From positions 1-12,976 of the forward strand of contig CANRGI010000019.1 of assembly GCA_947630095.1 (NCBI GenBank): a stretch of DNA of 12,976 nucleotides. Direction: 5' to 3'. Source of the stretch: an uncultured Bacilli bacterium. Its GTDB lineage: Bacteria > Bacillota_I > Bacilli_A > RF39 > UBA660. Shown one piece after another: positions 12,962 to 12,976 of this stretch (positions within the stretch are counted from its first letter, which is position 1; the number at the start of each line of letters is the position of its first letter). Position numbers and translations under genes: made by a program. Under the pieces are notes generated by a model. That model was not told where the DNA came from, made no database searches, and saw only the letters and a list, made by a program, of their open reading frames with translations.

Positions 12962-12976
12962 TTTCAAGAGAAACAT

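Noticed and set aside
1..12976. tRNA, rRNA, CRISPR array, insertion sequence, integrase or attachment site
   Set aside because: No cloverleaf, conserved rRNA segment, spaced direct repeats, transposase motif or terminal inverted repeats were seen on either strand by eye.

Overview
The window is very AT-rich DNA with tightly packed genes, all on the + strand. TGA is used as a stop (for example at 5176-5178 and 10476-10478), so the standard code applies. A forespore-type sigma factor, three spoVA genes and the end of a collagen-like protein point to an endospore-forming, low-GC member of the Bacillota, probably an uncultured gut Clostridia- or Bacilli-like lineage. The taxonomic placement is inference from gene content and base composition.

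Layout. 1-161 is the 3' end of a collagen-like (GXT-rich) surface protein gene, closed by a clear terminator. 250-789 is a small two-helix membrane protein behind a near-perfect SigA promoter. 851-3467 holds an RNA-methyltransferase-like gene and an RluA-type pseudouridine synthase gene (8-nt overlap), then a GT2 glycosyltransferase with a TPR tail, ended by a terminator. 3582-4763 encodes an exported, C-terminally anchored protein with an acidic stalk.

4834-7624 is the sporulation core: a spoIIAA-like STAS gene, a SigF/SigG-type sigma gene, then spoVAC, spoVAD and spoVAE, all adjoining or overlapping. The anti-sigma kinase gene spoIIAB, normally between spoIIAA and sigF, is absent. The STAS protein has Glu where SpoIIAA carries its phosphorylated serine. 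This is the classical SpoIIA partner switch with its middle member removed and the antagonist changed to match. The spoVA trio (dipicolinate uptake) has no visible promoter of its own and seems wired to the sigma gene. A hairpin that buries the spoVAC ribosome site sits at the junction.

7625-10478 is a second unit of interest. A strong SigA promoter drives a 17-codon leader ORF that contains a run of eight G, followed by a terminator-like hairpin and then a 792-residue signal-anchored surface protein with two related modules. Loss of one G would extend the leader ORF through the hairpin so that its stop overlaps the start of the surface gene. That is the layout expected of a phase-variable, translation-controlled attenuator. 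A small Cro/C1-type regulator gene is coupled to the end of the surface gene and closed by a strong terminator.

10569-12961 carries three single genes: a probable permuted papain-like (NlpC/P60-type) cysteine hydrolase, a small exported protein of unknown function, and an AAA15/RloA-like ATPase behind a good SigA promoter. The ATPase resembles defence ATPases that work with a nuclease partner; any such partner would lie past the window end.

No tRNA, rRNA, CRISPR array, insertion sequence or integrase was seen. No gene-free stretch exceeds 300 bases; the longest is 7625-7857.
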